Positions 33,376 through 43,729 are shown, counted from the first letter of the stretch. The stretch: 64,000 nucleotides of DNA from Podocnemis expansa (GCA_007922195.1 ML682029.1:3164636-3228635), one strand, 5' to 3'. The notes: generated from the sequence alone by a model not told the origin. Numbers and translations: made by a program.

Positions 33376-33515
33376 TAAACAAAGAGTCCTGTGGCACTTA
33401 AAGACTAACAAATTTATTTATTGCACTAAATTGAATTATTCAATAAATAAATTTATTAATCTTTAAGTGCCACAGGACTCTGTTTTACCTAACTAGACTA
33501 ACACACCCAGAGCTG
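33376..33515. mobile_element. Palindromic MITE, near-perfect short hairpin
   Basis: AGAGTCCTGTGGCACTTAAA at 33381 is mirrored by TTTAAGTGCCACAGGACTCT ending at 33482, with AT-rich sequence between. The right tail is TAACTAGACTAACACACCCA. Confidence 0.85.
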
Positions 33516-33609
33516 CAACAGTGTTTTGTTGCCCAGGGTGCGTTTCAGTTGGAATGCACCCCTTCCCATTAGTGACGCTTAGAGCTGGTGCCGCAAACCC
33601 GCCCCTTTA

Positions 33610-33815
33610 ATAGAGCGGCTCCATTGGAAAGGATCTGGTGGCACTTTTAATGATTAATATATTTTTTCCCCCATGAGCTTTCCTGGGAGAAAATCCCACT
33701 TTGTAAATTCCCCATCTTCAAGCATCAGGCAAAGCAGGTTTTCTCGCACAACAGGTGATCCGATAAATATGTTAGTCTTTACAAGTGCCACAGGGCTCCT
33801 TGTTTGTTTGAGCCA
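33610..33815. mobile_element. Palindromic MITE, complete but degenerate
   Basis: Left ATCTGGTGGCACTTTTAATG and TGGGAGAAAATCCCACTTTG; right GTTAGTCTTTACAAGTGCCA and AGGGCTCCTTGTTTGTTTG. Both arms are present with several mismatches. Confidence 0.8.
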
Positions 33816-33931
33816 GGGTCATAAACAGCTCACTGTGTGGATTTAAAAAAAACAAGAGAAGCAAATGAGCAAACAAGGGGTCCTGTACAGCAGCTCCCCC
33901 AGGACTTGAAATTGGGAGGTAGTGAGTGCCC

Positions 33932-34331
33932 NNNNNNNNNNNNNNNNNNNNNNNNNNNNNNNNNNNNNNNNNNNNNNNNNNNNNNNNNNNNNNNNNNNNN
34001 NNNNNNNNNNNNNNNNNNNNNNNNNNNNNNNNNNNNNNNNNNNNNNNNNNNNNNNNNNNNNNNNNNNNNNNNNNNNNNNNNNNNNNNNNNNNNNNNNNNN
34101 NNNNNNNNNNNNNNNNNNNNNNNNNNNNNNNNNNNNNNNNNNNNNNNNNNNNNNNNNNNNNNNNNNNNNNNNNNNNNNNNNNNNNNNNNNNNNNNNNNNN
34201 NNNNNNNNNNNNNNNNNNNNNNNNNNNNNNNNNNNNNNNNNNNNNNNNNNNNNNNNNNNNNNNNNNNNNNNNNNNNNNNNNNNNNNNNNNNNNNNNNNNN
34301 NNNNNNNNNNNNNNNNNNNNNNNNNNNNNNN
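33932..34331. other. Assembly gap, 400 N
   Basis: Exactly 400 undetermined bases directly against a CpG island; high GC probably caused the sequence loss. Reading frames crossing it carry no information. Confidence 0.99.
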
Positions 34332-34397
34332 GCGGGGCGGGGCGGGCGGCCTGAGGTGACGCTGGGGCCGGAGACGCCGGCGGGGGGCGGCACCTAC

Positions 34398-34483
34398 CGG
34401 CCGCCGGAGGCCGGGTCGGTCTCGGTGTCGGTGTCGGCCGGGGCCGGGGAGGAGCGGCCGGGGCGGGCCCGCTGACTCTCCAT
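34398..34483 (-). CDS. Putative first coding exon of a host gene (minus strand), identity unknown
   Basis: Minus-strand ATG at 34483-34481 in a good context (CCCGGCATGG), followed by an open frame reading MESQRARPGRSS, then PAPADTDTETDPASGG. It ends at a consensus-like donor, G|GTAGGT, with the intron starting at 34397. The exon is 86 nt, leaving the next codon split. The acidic TDTETDP stretch looks like a disordered N-terminus; I do not recognise the protein. The CpG island extends upstream. The intron runs into the assembly gap and then leftward into repeat-filled sequence, where I could not identify exon 2. The plus-strand alternative uses an overlapping ATG, so only one may be real. Confidence 0.45.
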
Positions 34484-34514
34484 GCCGGGCCGCAGCCGCC
34501 TCAGCCGGCGCCAG
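34482..34514 (+). CDS. Alternative putative first coding exon (plus strand)
   Basis: Plus-strand ATG at 34482 with an in-frame TGA nine bases upstream, then 11 codons (MPGRSRLSRRQ) ending at CAG|GTAATG, an acceptable splice donor, in phase 0. The ATG overlaps the minus-strand start head to head. It is too short to assign to any family; it may be chance or an untranslated first exon. Confidence 0.25.
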
Positions 34515-34784
34515 GTAATGGCGGGCAGCAGGAAGGCGCGAGCGCGAGGGACGCCAGTTTGAAAATGGCGGCGGCCGCCAGCCGGGCCAATCAGCGCCGC
34601 CGCTGGTTGCTAGGAGACAGCGGGGCGGGGCCCGCGGCTGAAGGGCGGGGCTGCTGCTGCGCATGCGTGTAGCCGGGAAGGGGGGGGCTGCGGGCTAGGT
34701 CTCTGCCCCAGGCGGGCTGCTCCTGTGCTGGGTGCTGCACGTGGGTGTGGAGAGGAGCGGCAAGCGGCCTGACTGTCAAACAAG

Positions 34785-34890
34785 CAAGGAGTCCTGGGGC
34801 ACTTAAAGACTAACAAATTTATTTATGGCTTAAGCTTTCCCGGGAGAAAATCCCACTTTCGTGAGGCTTTCATTGCCCCAGGCCTCCTAG
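34785..34890. mobile_element. Palindromic MITE, left arm and core
   Basis: AGGAGTCCTGGGGCACTTAA, GACTAACAAATTTATTTATG and GGGAGAAAATCCCACTTTC are the left arm, inserted about 85 bp beyond the CpG island. The right arm survives only as a damaged GCCCCAGGCCTCCTAGCTTG. Confidence 0.8.
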
Positions 34891-35050
34891 CTTGTTTTGC
34901 AGAAGTAGGTTAAGAACACCACAGCCCCTCTGCAACTCAGCAAATGTAATGGGGCAACAATTGCGGTGCAGCTCGATACAGTTAAACAGTGCAGTAAGCT
35001 ACAGCCATTGACTGTAAATCCAGGTTTAGATGCTGTTGCTATGCATCTAC

Positions 35051-35339
35051 CAGGGGCGTTGCTGGTGCCTGGCAGGGGGGACACGTGCCCGAGTCCCAGC
35101 ACCAGTCCTCCATGGTGGCGGCAGCCCATCCGGCCCCATCCCTGGCTGGGGGTCCAGGGCTGGACTGCCACGGCACTAGCTGCCTTGCCCAACCCCAGCC
35201 CTGGCCAGGGATGCGGAGCCAGGCTGCCGGCTGCCAGCGGCAGAAGCCCCGTCAGGGCCATACATGGGATCCAGTCCCAGGAGCCAAATTGGGCCCAGGG
35301 ACAGGCCCCAGGTCTTTTTCCAGGGTTGCATGGCTCCTG
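35051..35339 (+). mobile_element. GC-rich hAT element, copy 2
   Basis: The left end CAGGGGCGTTGCTGG matches the family exactly; the right end TTGCATGGCTCCTG is degenerate. Flanks GCATCTAC (35043-35050) and GCATCTGT (35340-35347) match at 6 of 8. The interior has CATCCCTGGCTGGGGGTCCA-like units. Confidence 0.85.
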
Positions 35340-35439
35340 GCATCTGTAGTTTGGTCAAGAGAACAGCAGACATTTACTCTGTTGGTGTTAGCCAGTGCTT
35401 GCAGGAGAAGTCTACTTTGATCTATGGATATCTTCCAAA

Positions 35440-35575
35440 GGGATAGCCGTGTTAGTCTAGTCCAGCAAAAGAAAAACAAGGAATCATGTAGCACTTAAAG
35501 ACTAACAGATTTATTTTTCACATAAGTCTTTGTGGGAGAAAATCCCATTTCGTCAGATGCTTCATTCTCTGATGT
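35440..35575 (+). mobile_element. Palindromic MITE, left arm and core
   Basis: Starts TTCCAAAGGGATAGCCGTGT, with TGTAGCACTTAAAGACTAAC, GTGGGAGAAAATCCCATTTC and GTCAGATGCTTCA. The right arm is absent. Confidence 0.85.
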
Positions 35576-35690
35576 TTCTAATACTAAAAAGAGCTTTTAT
35601 GCTCGTCTAGAAGGAAATGAGTGGTGCATTTCCACCAGCTCAACAAACACCTAGTATGTTGGTTGACAGAAGCAAGCTGCTTAGAATAGA

Positions 35691-35790
35691 ATCATAGGGT
35701 TGGAAGGGACCTCATCAAGTCCAACCCCCTGGGGCTTAAACCCAGGGCCTTCTGCATATTAAGCAGAGGTGCCAACCACTACACTATTTG
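35691..35790 (-). mobile_element. tRNA/CR1 SINE, copy 3 (diverged)
   Basis: Same architecture as copies 1 and 2 but older: the loop reads TTAATAT, the T arm has substitutions (CCCTGGGTTTAAGCCCC), and about 10 bp in the CR1-derived part (the GATCTCATCG segment) is missing. The CR1-like end is CCTATGATTC. The D arm AGTGTAGTGGTTGGCAC is still clear. Confidence 0.8.
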
Positions 35791-36044
35791 CCAGGCAGCT
35801 TTCCCAGTTTCTGCATTACGACTTTCAGTCTATCTGTTTTGCCACTTCCCCTGTGAGAACCATTACCCCTATTTTGCGGTGATCCCTACCCCAGCAAAAG
35901 ACAGAAGAAATTAAAGAGTCCTGAAGTCTCTACAGTAGAGGGACAGTTAAGGATAGAGGCAGGCTAGGGCTAGTGAAGCTGAGGATTTTTGTTTTGGAAA
36001 GGTGCCCTCAGAATCATAACACTAAAGCTTCCAGGGCCGCTGCC

Positions 36045-36325
36045 AAGTGTTGATGCCCCCCTGCCATGTCCTAATCCACCCCCCTGCAGCTCCAGGCCTG
36101 TAGTGCTGGGACCTGGAAATTTAGTACATGATATATGTTGGGGGCAGTGAGACAAGAGAGTGTTTAGGGTTTAAAAAAAAAGTTGAGAACCCCTGCCCAG
36201 TGCTGATGCCCCCCTGCAGCTTCAGGCCTGCCTGCTGGAACCTAGAAATTTAGTGTATGATACACATTGGGGGTGGCAGAGGAGTGCATTTAAAGTTTAA
36301 AAAAAAGAGTTGAGAACCTCTGTCC
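36045..36325 (-). repeat. Tandemly repeated hAT end
   Basis: Two consecutive units of about 130-155 bp each run from TGATGCCCCCCTGC through CCTGGAAATTTAGT or CCTAGAAATTTAGT, then TTTAAAAAAAAAG, to GTTGAGAACCCCTG or GTTGAGAACCTCTG. Each unit closes with a hAT terminus (reverse complement CAGAGGTTCTCAAC). No left terminus is seen. Confidence 0.7.
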
Positions 36326-36629
36326 TAAGGGCTCTCACCTGCTCCCAGGAGTTATGCACTGAAATTTACAGTTCCACAACTCCCTGCTCAAACCAACAGG
36401 TCTCCCTGGGTGTCTTAGACCTTGTTTCTACCCCTTATTTGTGTCATATGCCTGTTGTCTCCAGCTTTATGCTCTTCTTCCATTACAAGATGTTTTGAGA
36501 AGCCCTTGTCTTTCAGTGTGGGACGCATCCTCCATCTGTCACTATCTTTGGCAAAGCCATTCTTTGAGCTTTCCATCAAAGAAGCTCCAGTGTCCCTTAT
36601 TTCTGTTCTGCTGCCAACATAATCTAATC

Positions 36630-36812
36630 CAAGGATTCTCAAACACAGTGGGCCACATGCAGCCCCTAAAGTTATTTCCACCGGCCTGCAACAACACTAT
36701 TCTTACCGATATTTGCAATATCGTGGTATGAAAAGGTTTCAGTGGTGTGCCCCTCGGCGTAATGTAGTAGCCCTTATGCAGCCCTTGTGGTGATTTGAGT
36801 TTGAGACCCCTG
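36630..36812 (+). mobile_element. hAT MITE, CAGGGGTCTCAAAC family
   Basis: Starts CAAGGATTCTCAAACACAG (mutated terminus) and ends GTTTGAGACCCCTG. A perfect 8-bp duplication ATCTAATC flanks it (36622-36629 and 36813-36820). Confidence 0.95.
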
Positions 36813-38067
36813 ATCTAATCAAACCAGACCACAGAAGAGAAGGATGTAGTGTTTTATAGTACTGTTTTCCCTACACCTACATAATGGACGTGTTTGTCCG
36901 GTCCATTAAGTCAAGGGCAGTTACAGCATGTATGCCAGCAACCATCTAAATGAGATTCAGTAGTTTGAACACTAGTCAACACTTGTGTAAAACTGAGTCC
37001 GGAATGTTTCAGTGCATTGCAATAGTCTATTCCAGGCACCACCTCAAAATTCTGTTAAAATTAATGAAGCTGCTAAGACAGATCAAAGTTTTATAGACAA
37101 GATCAAATAGAATTGTAAGCCCACAACTGTTGCACAACATCCATGGAAAGCTAAAATGACCATCATCTTGTTTGTTTGATTTCTGATCAGACAGCTCATC
37201 TTGGTAGAGGAAGGTCTCAAGTGGAGGGAGTTACTCAAGGACGCTTGGAATTTGTGTGATTATGGGAAAAAGATAAGATGAATTACAGAGGGAGAATAGG
37301 AAGGGAAGCCTGGACTTCTAGTTCAGCAAGGGAACTCCCATGTCTGTTACATCTTTCTTCCTCCACCATCCCTTCCATCTGTTGTTTGCCTTTAAGCTGT
37401 AACCTCTTCAAGGCAGGGACAGATCACATTTATCTTCTGAAAACATAGTGCTGTGGCAGACTACACCGTAATACACCAATAAGAAAACTAGGTGGCTGCT
37501 CTTTCCACCCATTTCATTTGTAAAGGAAGCAAGTCTCCACTTGCCATTTTACAAATCCTCTCACTAACAGGAGTGATGATTTCCCTCCCCCGGCATAGCT
37601 GTGGTTGTAGCCTCCTTGCCCCAGATGAGCTGCTCAGGGTGGAACAGCGAGCAGCAGGTCCCCCTTCAAATCTCACCAAGGAAGCTGGAAATGCAATTTA
37701 ATTATTCTAACCCAGAGTTCCTAAACTGTGGCCCACAGTCAGTGCAAGGCTCTGCTTACTGTCATCTGGAGTAATCTGCATTAGTGAAAGACTTGGATCA
37801 GAGTATGGAGGCCAGAAGAAGCATTTACAGTGCCAACAAGTGAATCTGGGTGTCTCGGACCAGAAAAGATAAAATCTAACCTCAGGGACGTGGTGCTATC
37901 AGCTAACAGCAAACAGGGATGGATGGAGAGGGGGAGTATCTTGGTTTCTACTGCCCTAGGAAAAGCAAGGTAGTTCCACTTCAATTAAACTTTTTAAAAA
38001 GAATACACATCACATCACACCAGGTTTTAGTTGTATATTCAAGCTGTAATCACATAAGGCAACAGCT
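36813..38067. other. Anonymous DNA, one hAT end
   Basis: About 1.25 kb without a recognised gene. GAGTTCCTAAACTGTGGCCC near 37718 looks like an isolated hAT left end. Confidence 0.4.
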
Positions 38068-38245
38068 CTTCTTCTTCGAGCACCGCTCAGATGCATTCAG
38101 TAATAGGTGTCTCTGTGCCAGAGTGCCGGATTGGTCGGAAAAAACTTGTCCTAGCGTGTCAGAAGAGGGGAGGCGGCCACCGCCCCTCATGCCACCCATG
38201 GCTATATATACGGCTGCCTCCCTGCCCCCTCCTCAGTTTCATTTC
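38068..38245 (+). repeat. DIRS A left inverted terminal repeat with TATA box
   Basis: Pairs with 43730-43920. It runs from TTCTTCTTCGAGCACCGC to CCTGCCCCCTCCTCAG. The TATATATA at 38203 probably marks the element's transcription start, upstream of the gag ATG at 38398. Confidence 0.85.
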
Positions 38246-38397
38246 TTCCACCTTGTATGTTGGATTTGGAACTTCCGCTCCTTGCTAATTGCAAGCAGCC
38301 TATCTCTGTTGGATTCACTGTCTGGCAGGGCACATCTCCTTTGTGGATTTAATTTCACCGCGAGAACCCAACACGAGACCGGAACATTGCCTCGACA

Positions 38398-40396
38398 ATG
38401 CCGGGGTTTAAACCCTGTGCCGAGTGCGGCAAGGCCTTCCCCCGGGATGACCCCCATGGGAAGTGCCTCAGGTGCCTGGGCAAAGACCACATGGTCTCGG
38501 CGTGTTCCATTTGTCTCTCCTTTAAACCTTGAATGATTAAGGAGAGGGAACAGCGACGTCACGCCCTAGCCTCGGAGGAGGCTCGGCACCCTTCACCCAA
38601 GGCCTTGGGTGAGAGCCCGGCATCGAGACCCAGCTCGGCGCCGGAGCCTATGCGGCACCGTACCACTGGTGGCTGCCGCCGCCGCCGCACCACCTCAGTG
38701 CCGACTCCGGCATTGCAGCGCCTACCCGGCGCCTCGACACTGATCGAGGTCGCCCTCAGCCACCCTGGCACCATTGGTGCCGGGCTCGCCTCAGCACCAC
38801 ACCATATCATCTCCAGTGCTGACGGCACGGTACAGCCCGGCCTCACTAGTGCTGACATCACCTCGGCACCAGCTGACCCCACCCTCGGCACTGCGAAGTC
38901 CGGTACCGAGTGAACGGGAACACCCAAGCGGTCCTCCCTCCCCTAGCGAGGACTTGCCTCCAACTCACGTGGAGTCGCTTCTTGTCCCGTCCACCCTGGA
39001 AGCGGTGGAAGCAGCATGAGCCCTGCTGCTCCTTCCTACCCCACCTGCCCCACTCCCAATCAGAAGGGGCAAACCAGCCTTCATTTCAAAGGCCTGGGTT
39101 CACACGGGATGCTCACCTTTGCCGTCCAGCCCCCCGCCTTCCACCCTGGCGGGGGCGGGCCCCACTCCACCAATGGCACCGGGCTGGGAATCCCGATCCC
39201 CGTCCCCTGCCTCCAGCCTGGAAGAGGGACCTTCTAGGGGCTCCAAATGGCCCCGGTGCTGCACATCGGCTCCATCACTCTTCTGATTTCTACCACAAGA
39301 GTGGTCTCCTGAGGGCACTTCCCCCCCTCCGCGGCAGACCCCCAGTGCCATGCTGTCCCCAGCACCGGAGTCCTTCATGGGCAAGTTTCCGACGCACTTT
39401 GATCTGCTGCGTTGGGCCATGGCCCACTTAGGTATGGAGGTGGAACCCCTGAACCTCCCTCCTGATACCTTGTTTGGATCAGCATTCGCCTCTATAGCGC
39501 CTTTAGCAATCCCGCCCCACCCAAGCATCTGGGACCTTGCATGCTCTCAATGGCAAAATTCAAGCTCCATCCCCACAGTTTCGGATATGGCGAGCATGAA
39601 ATATCGGGTATCTGAATTGGACTACCCCTCACTTGCTGGCCATCTGGTTCCCCCCAGGGACGTGATCCAGATGGCAATGGGGGCTGGAGAACCCCCCAGG
39701 GACTCCCTCCCTGGCACCAGGGAGACCAGGGAACTGGATTTGTTAGGCCGCAAGGTATACTCCTCATCGGCTTTTCAACTGCGGGTGGCAAACAACCAGG
39801 CTATAACCAGCAGGCACTTGCTGGATGTCTGGGAGTCCCTTGGGAAATTTAGAAATATGCTCCCTCCCGAGGCCAGGGATGAGTATGATGCCTTCTTGGA
39901 GAAAGGCAACATAATATCTCAAGACCTCCTTCTCTCAGCCCGCGATGCAGTGGACACTGCAGCTCGCACCATGGCCTCAGTGGTTACCCTCCGTAGGGTA
40001 GCATGGCTCAGGGAGGCTAGAGCGCTTGCTAATGCTCAGCAGGCAGTCTTTGACCTGCCTTTTGAGGGGAACGTCCTGTTTCCCCCGGAAACCCTCTCTG
40101 TGGTGGGTATGGCCCGGGATCCTCAGGGAGAAGCCAAGTATTTTGGCCTTCTCCCTCCCGGACTTAGCTTCCCAATTCCCTGGGTGGGACAACCTCCCCT
40201 TTTTCCCCTTTTGTCTCACTCTCTGCGGAGAGGGCCTTCGGTCACCCTTCTCCAGGGAGGGGCCCCTCTGACCATTACCCTCTTTACCCTTGGGGTGCAG
40301 GGGGCCCCCGCGGCATCATTGTCGCCCTTTTTCCCCATAGGGAAGATAGGCCTGCAGGGAACCACGCGATCCCTCTCCGTTCTCTCCCTCCATTGA
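38398..40396 (+). pseudogene. DIRS-like gag remnant (element A)
   Basis: Begins at an ATG (38398) with FKPCAECGKAFPRDDPHGKC and LRCLGKDH, a Cys/His cluster found at the N-terminus of vertebrate DIRS gag proteins. A stop at 38529 interrupts the frame, which continues open to 38913 as a Ser/Pro/Ala/Thr-rich linker. A frameshift then leads to the open piece 39350-40396, which holds the conserved core: DLLGRKVYSSSAFQLRVANN, ITSRHLLDVWESL, DAVDTAARTMASVVTLRRV and DLPFEGNVLFPPE. The protein would package element RNA. It is broken by at least one stop and one frameshift. The copy in element B has the same order. Confidence 0.85.
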
Positions 40397-41851
40397 TTGT
40401 GGGACAAAGATTTGATCGGGACACCGGGGCTGACAATGTATGACGCTCACCTATGGTGCCGGTATCCCAATACCATAGTCACCACCAACCCCCCCCCCCA
40501 CTCCTTAAGAAGCAACTTTCTGAGGACAAAAGCCGCCCCTCTCCTACTCCTAATAACCCTCCTTCCCAAATACTCCCCATCGTGGTCCCTCCCTAACCCC
40601 TCGTCGAGGGATAGAGATGCATCTCGTTGTAGCCCAGCTACAGCAGGGCTCCGAGACACGCACATCCAAAGCCTACTCACAACAGGACTGTGCCTGTGGC
40701 CATGACGCGTGTCCCAGGGAGGCCCCCTCGCTCTGGGTTAGGGGAAGGGGAGGGGATGTCCCGAGTCACACCACTGTCTTCTGCACTATGACTTAACCCC
40801 CCCATTTTCTTGACGAGACCTTCCTCTGCACATTAAGGGGACAAATCTGTGTAGTTTTCAGCTACCTGGATAGCTACTTCATCGGGAAGGGAGCTCTACA
40901 GGGGGTTTTACCCCTGCACGGGCCCCAGGTACAGCCCGCCCTCCCTTCCCACCCTCATACAGTTCCTCGTCTCTGCCTTATGGTCATCGAGTGGGAACAA
41001 GGTGCTCACCTTGGGAACCCTCTCCTTGGTCTACCACTTCCGAGGTAGCCCTTGCTTCCCTGACCTCACCAAAGTACGGCCGGGGTCACCCTTTTTAAAC
41101 CCTGAAGAGGAAATACCTTGCCATGTATCATAGGTTGGGAAACTACGTAAGGTCTATCCCTAAGAGTGCCCTCCCAGGTGGGTCCTGCCTTGGTACCCGC
41201 TGCCCCCTGGACAGTTGTCTACGGCAGACGGAAGGTTTCCTGCTTCCAGGGCACCTGCGTCATCCCATGACCTATGGTCTTACTCCCTAGCACAGGCCCC
41301 CCCCCCTTTCCGCCCTGGCCCCTGCGGGACCATCCCACTACACCACACGTAGCTCCTTGATGCTACAACATTTTTCCCCATACGCGTTGGCGACGCCTGG
41401 GAATTCTGCAGTTCCCCTCTTTCCCTTCTTAAGGACCCACCTACACCCACTGCCGTTATGATGGCGTGACACACAGAATCCAGTCTTTACAAGTAACAGT
41501 TTGGGGCTATAACCCTTTATTCGTCCTTTGGCTCTCTCTGGAGAGAAAACTTCACTGGGTTCTCTGATCCCGAGGTGGCCGTCAGACGCGGCAGCTGCCA
41601 CCTTGTTACGGGCCATTCTTTAGCTCAAGAAGGACCCTCCCTTGGAAGCGGAGTTCTTCACTATCCATGTATTAAAGAGTTTTCCTGCCCGGGCAGCCCT
41701 GACATGGCAAAGTGGTAGCATTCTCCCTCAGGAACTCACCTTAGGTACTGAGTCCGCGGTCCTTCTCAACCCTCCTTCAATTTCCCGGTCTCCGAGGAGC
41801 TGTCTAGATGGTAGTAGGGTTCTCTGCCGTCCTTTTTCCTTCTCCTCATGC
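40397..41851 (+). pseudogene. Degenerate pol region of DIRS A
   Basis: No frame stays open. FSYLDSYFIGKGALQ near 40855-40900 and a VIEWEQGAHLG phrase about 90 bp further resemble the reverse transcriptase blocks 'YLDDWLI' and 'LG.VINWEKS', in the order expected for DIRS pol. The rest (41100-41850) is GC-moderate, stop-rich sequence that could be RNase H or spacer; I cannot confirm either. Confidence 0.35.
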
Positions 41852-42709
41852 CAGGGGCATTGCTGGGGTGGGGAGGGACCCGGGGCACGAGCTCAGCCCC
41901 TGCCCCCAGAGGGCAGGCCCTGCCCCCAGCCAGAAGGCCATGCCCCCTGGCCCGGGATAGGGCCAGGGGGAGGCCACGCTGCCACCGGCAGCTAGGCTGT
42001 GGTGTGGCATGGCGTGGCGCGGCACAGCCCGCCCTGGCCCAAAGCGGGCGCTGGAGGCTGGGCCTGCGGCCGCAGCCCCGGATCCCCGGCTGGGGATGGG
42101 GCCGCCGCGGCCATGGTCAAGCCCCGGATCCCCAGTAGGGGATGGGGCCATGGTGGGTGGCCAGCCAGGCCCCGGATCCCCGGCTGGGGATGGGGCTGCT
42201 GCGGCCGCGGGCAGCCAGCCGGGCCCTGGGTCCCCGGTTGGGGATCCAGGGCCTGGCTACCAGTGGCTGCGGCGACCCCATCCCTAGCCGGGGATCCGGG
42301 GCCCAGCTGGCCACCCGCGGCTGCAGCAGCCCCATCCCCCATTGGGGATCTGGGGCCTGGCTGCCAGTGGCAGCAGCCATGGTGGCCCCATCCCCGGCCT
42401 GGGATCTGGGGCTGCGGCCGTGGGCCCAGGCTCCAGTGGCCGCTTCTAGCCGGGCCAGGCCACGCCGCGCCGCAGCCTAGCTGCCAGCGGCGGAGCGGCC
42501 TCCCCCTGGCCCTATCCCTGGCCAGGGGGTGGGGCCTGCCAGGCAGCCAGCTAGGCCCCGGATCCCTGGCTATAGAGATGGCCGCCGCGGCCATGGCCCG
42601 CTGGGGATCGGGCCCCGGATCCCCGGCCTGATTGGGCTGGAGATCCGGGGCACTGGCGTTGGGACACGGGGCACATGCCCCGGGGTGCCCAACGCCAGCG
42701 ACGCCACTG
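41852..42709 (+). mobile_element. GC-rich hAT element, copy 3, with inverted tandem array
   Basis: Left end CAGGGGCATTGCTGG and right end CCAGCGACGCCACTG. Flanks CCTCATGC (41844-41851) and CCTCACGC (42710-42717) match at 7 of 8. From about 42060 to 42240 units of about 50-54 bp read GGATCCCCGGCTGGGGATGG; from about 42275 to 42460 units read in the opposite sense, CCCCATCCCTAGCCGGGGAT. The array therefore changes orientation near 42250. Long open frames on both strands here are array artefacts. Confidence 0.9.
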
Positions 42710-43589
42710 CCTCACGCTTAGTGAGAGCCTCGAAGGGTAAAACCCCGTAAGCTTAGACCAACGGGGCCCCTACCTTACATCCTGGCTTCCCGCGACTCTT
42801 AATAGGCCTTTTTTCACCAACATTATCTTAGGCCACCATGCAGTCAGTACTTTTCTGGGGCCCCTCTCCTGTGAGAGCCCGGTCGTGGTACCAATTTAGC
42901 TGCAATCTGCGCTCTTTTGCTACCAGGTCATGAATTAGCATGCTGTGGGCCCGTCCTGCTTGGCTCGACTCTATACATCGCGGCTAGTGTCCCATGGTCT
43001 TCTCAGTTGCTCTTGAGCCCACCTCACAACCTTGTATCCTTCCCTCTCCTTAGCCAGATGGCTTGCTTGATCGCATCCTAGATAAGGGGCATGGCCATTC
43101 CCTTACTTCTCCTTGCATACTCAGTAGTCGCCAGATCAGTCCATGACTACCTGGATCCTGCAAAGGCCTTCAGGTGCTCTATGCCTGCCCTTTCTTTGTT
43201 CTCGCATGAAACACAGTTGTATGGCTAGCCTCATCGGCCAGTTTCAGTGTTCTCCTTCGAGGCCACGTATCACGGCCTAGGCCAGACAGTGTAGTCTATC
43301 GATTACATTCCTCCTGGGTGGCGCACCCGCGTAACCTATCTTCTTAGGTTGCACCCCTTTTCTCTAGCTCCGGTGACTTCGCCGACCTGCGTATGTGCTC
43401 TGCCTTGGCGGGTTCAGTTTTGCCCTGTTCTTGTTGACCCTCAGCCCTTGCTTCTTATGGGCCACCAAGGCCCGTTCGCCTCTTGTCTTCGGTGAACGTC
43501 TTGCTGTGGGGCCCCTGCCTTACAGGGCTTGTTGCTGTGCTGTAGGTGGAAGTACCAACTCCACCTGCCATCCTTTCTGCATGGCTAAT
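42710..43589. other. 3' interior of DIRS A, unreadable
   Basis: After the hAT, about 0.9 kb up to the internal complementary region. A tyrosine recombinase would be expected hereabouts in an intact element; I see no conserved Arg-His-Arg-Tyr arrangement in any frame. Confidence 0.4.
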
Positions 43590-43692
43590 AGTCACCTATT
43601 ACTGAATGCATCCGAGCAGCGCTCAAAGAAGAACAGTGGGTTACTCTTCAGTAACCATCCTTCTTTGAGATGGGCTGCTCGGATCCATTCAT
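43590..43692. repeat. DIRS A internal complementary region
   Basis: The first half (to about 43633) is the complement of the left terminus of the element; the second half (GTGGGTTACTCTTCAGTAAC, CATCCTTCTTTGAG, CTGCTCGGATCCATTCA) is the complement of the right terminus at 43874-43933. Such a junction is thought to let DIRS elements complete a circular intermediate. Confidence 0.8.
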
Positions 43693-43729
43693 GGCCCTCC
43701 CTTCCATCCCCGCTTCTGGAGTTGGCAAC

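Larger units (their letters stand above)
34332..34700. promoter_or_regulatory. CpG-island promoter, possibly bidirectional
   Basis: A very GC- and CpG-rich island in an otherwise AT-rich window. Visible sites are GC boxes (GGGGCGGGGC at about 34622, GGGCGGGGCT at 34644), a CCAAT box (CCAATCAG, 34587-34594), a YY1-like AAAATGGCGGC (34562-34572), an NRF1-like CTGCGCATGCGTG (34658-34670) and an RFX-like half site GGTTGCTAGGAGAC (34605-34618). There is no TATA box. This combination is typical of a housekeeping-gene promoter firing in one or both directions. Candidate first exons lie at 34398-34483 (minus) and 34482-34514 (plus). Confidence 0.8.

Noticed and set aside
33837..34664. Long open frames across 33837-34664
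   Set aside because: They consist mainly of undetermined residues from the 400-N gap; only the short segments outside the gap carry information.
38559..38927. 122-codon minus-strand frame
   Set aside because: Antisense of the Ser/Pro/Ala-rich linker of DIRS gag.
41992..42631. Two 200-codon frames, one per strand, at 42 kb
   Set aside because: They arise from GC-rich tandem units whose reverse complements are also open; composition is Gly/Pro/Ala/Arg-rich without domains, and the sequence is the interior of a hAT.
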